This document shows, one piece after another, positions 62,213-64,000 of a DNA stretch of 64,000 bases; the first letter of the stretch is position 1, and every line of letters begins with the position of its first letter. The notes below the pieces were generated by a model. That model did no database searches. It had not been told where the DNA came from and saw only the letters and a list, made by a program, of their open reading frames with translations. A program made the position numbers and the translations under genes. Origin of the DNA: Symbiodinium natans. Its lineage: Eukaryota; Sar; Dinophyceae; Suessiales; Symbiodiniaceae. The DNA lies in assembly GCA_905221605.1 (NCBI GenBank), contig CAJNDS010002079.1:2698359-2762358 (forward strand), written 5' to 3'.

Positions 62213-62307
62213 GAGATGTTCCCTTATACTAACAGTCCTTAATTGGGAATATAGTACCCCCGATTAGAATCCCTATTAAGGATGGTTGGCATAAGGGGGA
62301 ACATCCC
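62213..62307. mobile_element. MITE-like element, family M1 copy c
   Basis: ATACTAACAGTCCTTAATTG at the left, TAAGGATGGTTGGCATAAGG and GGGAACATCCC at the right, matching copies at 22702 and 51917. Confidence 0.7.
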
Positions 62308-62399
62308 AAAATGAAGTGCAGTATTCTGCATTTTTTAGGGTGGGCGAGTCTTTCGGGGAGATGTCTCTCCTTTCCAGATTCCGGGAACACAAATGACCA

Positions 62400-64000
62400 T
62401 TCGCATGATACCGTGACATGATACGTGACTATCCGTAAAGATGTTGCCTACATGAACTTGCTGAGCTCAAGACAAGGGAGTCGGAGTACAATATTCTGGA
62501 AATCATATTATTGTAGAAATACGTCTTCTGTTCATTGGTGAGGCCTGGGGCTACTCAGATTTAATTCTGGATTCGATCGAGAGGTAAATTTCAGGAACTT
62601 TAAATGACTTTACATATTGGTTCTCATCTAAATAGGGGGAAAATATATTCTATCGATCATTCTTTATAGATAAATTGATATTTAATTTTAATATGGGAAG
62701 TCGTGAAACTTAATTTGGCTTGGAGATTCTTTAAAATTCTAGGTTTTTTATTCTGGGGATTCATAAACAACGCAATTTGAGGTTCTATTGCCTTCATTAT
62801 TTCGGGATGATGATGAGCTTTCTCGTTCTTGAAATGATGGGTTTAATTGATTTGTATTGTATCTTCGAATAATATATATTTATATATAGATATATTTTGA
62901 ACAAATTATCATTTATCAATTTTTAAATTGATATTATAAATTATTGGAATATATTTGATATCATTTCGAAATTTGGAATATTAAGAATGTTAAAAGATTC
63001 GTCGTTTGAGCAGACATTTTTTATGATGAATTTAATATTCTCTATTTTGGAAATAATATATTTATTAATAGTAGAATGAGCCAAGTTTTGGATGAATTGA
63101 TTGAATCTATGATTATTTGTTGGGGTCTCGGTTTATTTGTGATCGTGATACGAATCTCTAAATTCTTTTCTAATTCGGGATTATGGTGGGATTTGAATAT
63201 ATGGAAGAGAATTTGAGGATTCGTATGGATAGTATTTTCTGGTCATCTGAGATATTGGTATTTGAATTAATTCTTATGGGATGAAGCCGAACATAAATTT
63301 CTCTTCGTCTATTACGAGGCTATAGAAATTTCTTTTCTTGTTTTTCGTCTCTATGGAGGATTCATGCCTAAAGGGTATTTTTGGATTATATATTTCTTGT
63401 ATCATCAATATCATATCAATCATTAATAATAGAAATATAATATCTATTAAATTTAAATATTTATAGATATTATATCTCTTTTTTCATGATATTTATGTTA
63501 AGATTGATTTTCTGGATAGAATTAATTGCTTTTGGATGATTGCATGAATTTATATGATTATATTTTGATATTATTTTTTTTATTCTGCTGAAATGGTGTC
63601 TTGCTCAGAATTGTGGGTTCTAATTTATCGTATTTGAGAGAAAAGGGGTTTGTGATAAAGAGATCTTTATTTTCTTGATTGATTGAAGAACGAATAAAAT
63701 ACGAAGCTAAATATTTTTTCGGATTTTCTGATCATATAATGTCATCGGGATAGGATGGATGGGAGATAATTAAAAGAAGGGAATTTTGTCTATTCAGGTT
63801 CTAGGATTAATCATTTTTGAAATGAAAATTCAGAAATGAGATTTGGGAAGAAATGTTTCTCTGGGAGATAGATGAATGATTCTATTCATTCGTTTCTCTA
63901 GTTTTAAGTCGATATTGGAATATCATTGATCATTTATTTGTTTGAAAAATATAATCATTCTTATTTGTTTATCCAAGGATCGAGATTATAATGAATATGG
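62400..64000. other. AT-rich, C-poor tail with no telomeric motif
   Basis: Base composition drops sharply to what looks like about 30% G+C, with many more G than C on the + strand and frequent GAAT, GATT and ATTCG words. The longest plausible frame is about 46 codons at 63076 (MSQVLDELIESMIICWGLGL), ended by TGA; alternative codes would extend it only slightly. No recognisable gene, rRNA or tRNA. It continues past the window end. Confidence 0.6.

Noticed and set aside
63076-63300. Organelle-type membrane protein in the AT-rich tail (reading TGA as Trp)
   Set aside because: Only about 46 codons before TGA and about 20 more if read through; no recognisable family, so not enough to call a gene or a code change.

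Overview
This looks like nuclear DNA of a dinoflagellate, probably of the Symbiodiniaceae/Suessiales type, although I cannot place it to species. The telomere-type repeat is TTTAGGG. Proteins are assembled from short exons. At least one short intron uses a GA donor and others appear to use GC or GT donors with AG acceptors. Protein types in the first 10 kb (Lys/Ala-rich small proteins, Cys-knuckle C-termini, a tnp2/KDZ-like transposase) resemble what I know from dinoflagellate genomes. There are no bacterial-style operons, rRNA, tRNA or CRISPR loci that I could find.

Layout. (1) 1-9.75 kb is a gene-bearing block, all on the + strand: the 3' end of a gene cut by the window edge, two paralogous small zinc-ribbon-like ORFs, a long Pro-rich protein, a three-exon protein ending in a CxxC-x6-CxxC knuckle, and a two-exon protein of about 668 aa that reads like a degenerate or divergent CACTA/KDZ (tnp2-type) transposase. 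(2) 10.19-11.70 kb is a 1.5 kb low-complexity inverted structure: a CCTCCCACCTAAGA-type pyrimidine arm, a central hairpin, and a GGTGGGAGG-type purine arm. (3) 11.8-62 kb is dominated by dozens of short telomere-type arrays in both orientations, separated by unique islands of about 50-250 bp. (4) The last ~1.6 kb (from ~62.4 kb) changes abruptly to AT-rich, C-poor DNA with no telomeric motifs and no convincing gene.

The main observation is in region 3. Many unique islands are coding-like on the + strand, begin right after a plausible 3' splice site, and are flanked by CCCTAAA arrays on the left and TTTAGGG arrays on the right. The best ones have exact codon-multiple lengths. Read as a gene or genes, the introns would start with (UUUAGGG)n, carry MITE-like hairpins or spacer in the middle, and end with (CCCUAAA)n, so the two ends of each intron are complementary in RNA. 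The array edges even supply the splice dinucleotides (for example CCCTAAAG| and |GTTTAGGG). I infer one or more very large genes whose introns are built from inverted telomere-type repeats, possibly introner-like. The protein product is not recognised. This is an inference from sequence pattern only, and RNA evidence would decide it.

Region 3 also contains at least six small families of palindromic MITE-like elements present in two to four copies each, a three-copy longer element with AAATTGTAT/ATACAATTT ends, a 62-bp minisatellite bracketed by a direct repeat, and a 1.3 kb A-interrupted telomere-type array bracketed by a short triplicated GC-rich repeat. Exon calls in region 3 are short and GC-rich, so individual reading frames are less certain than the overall pattern.
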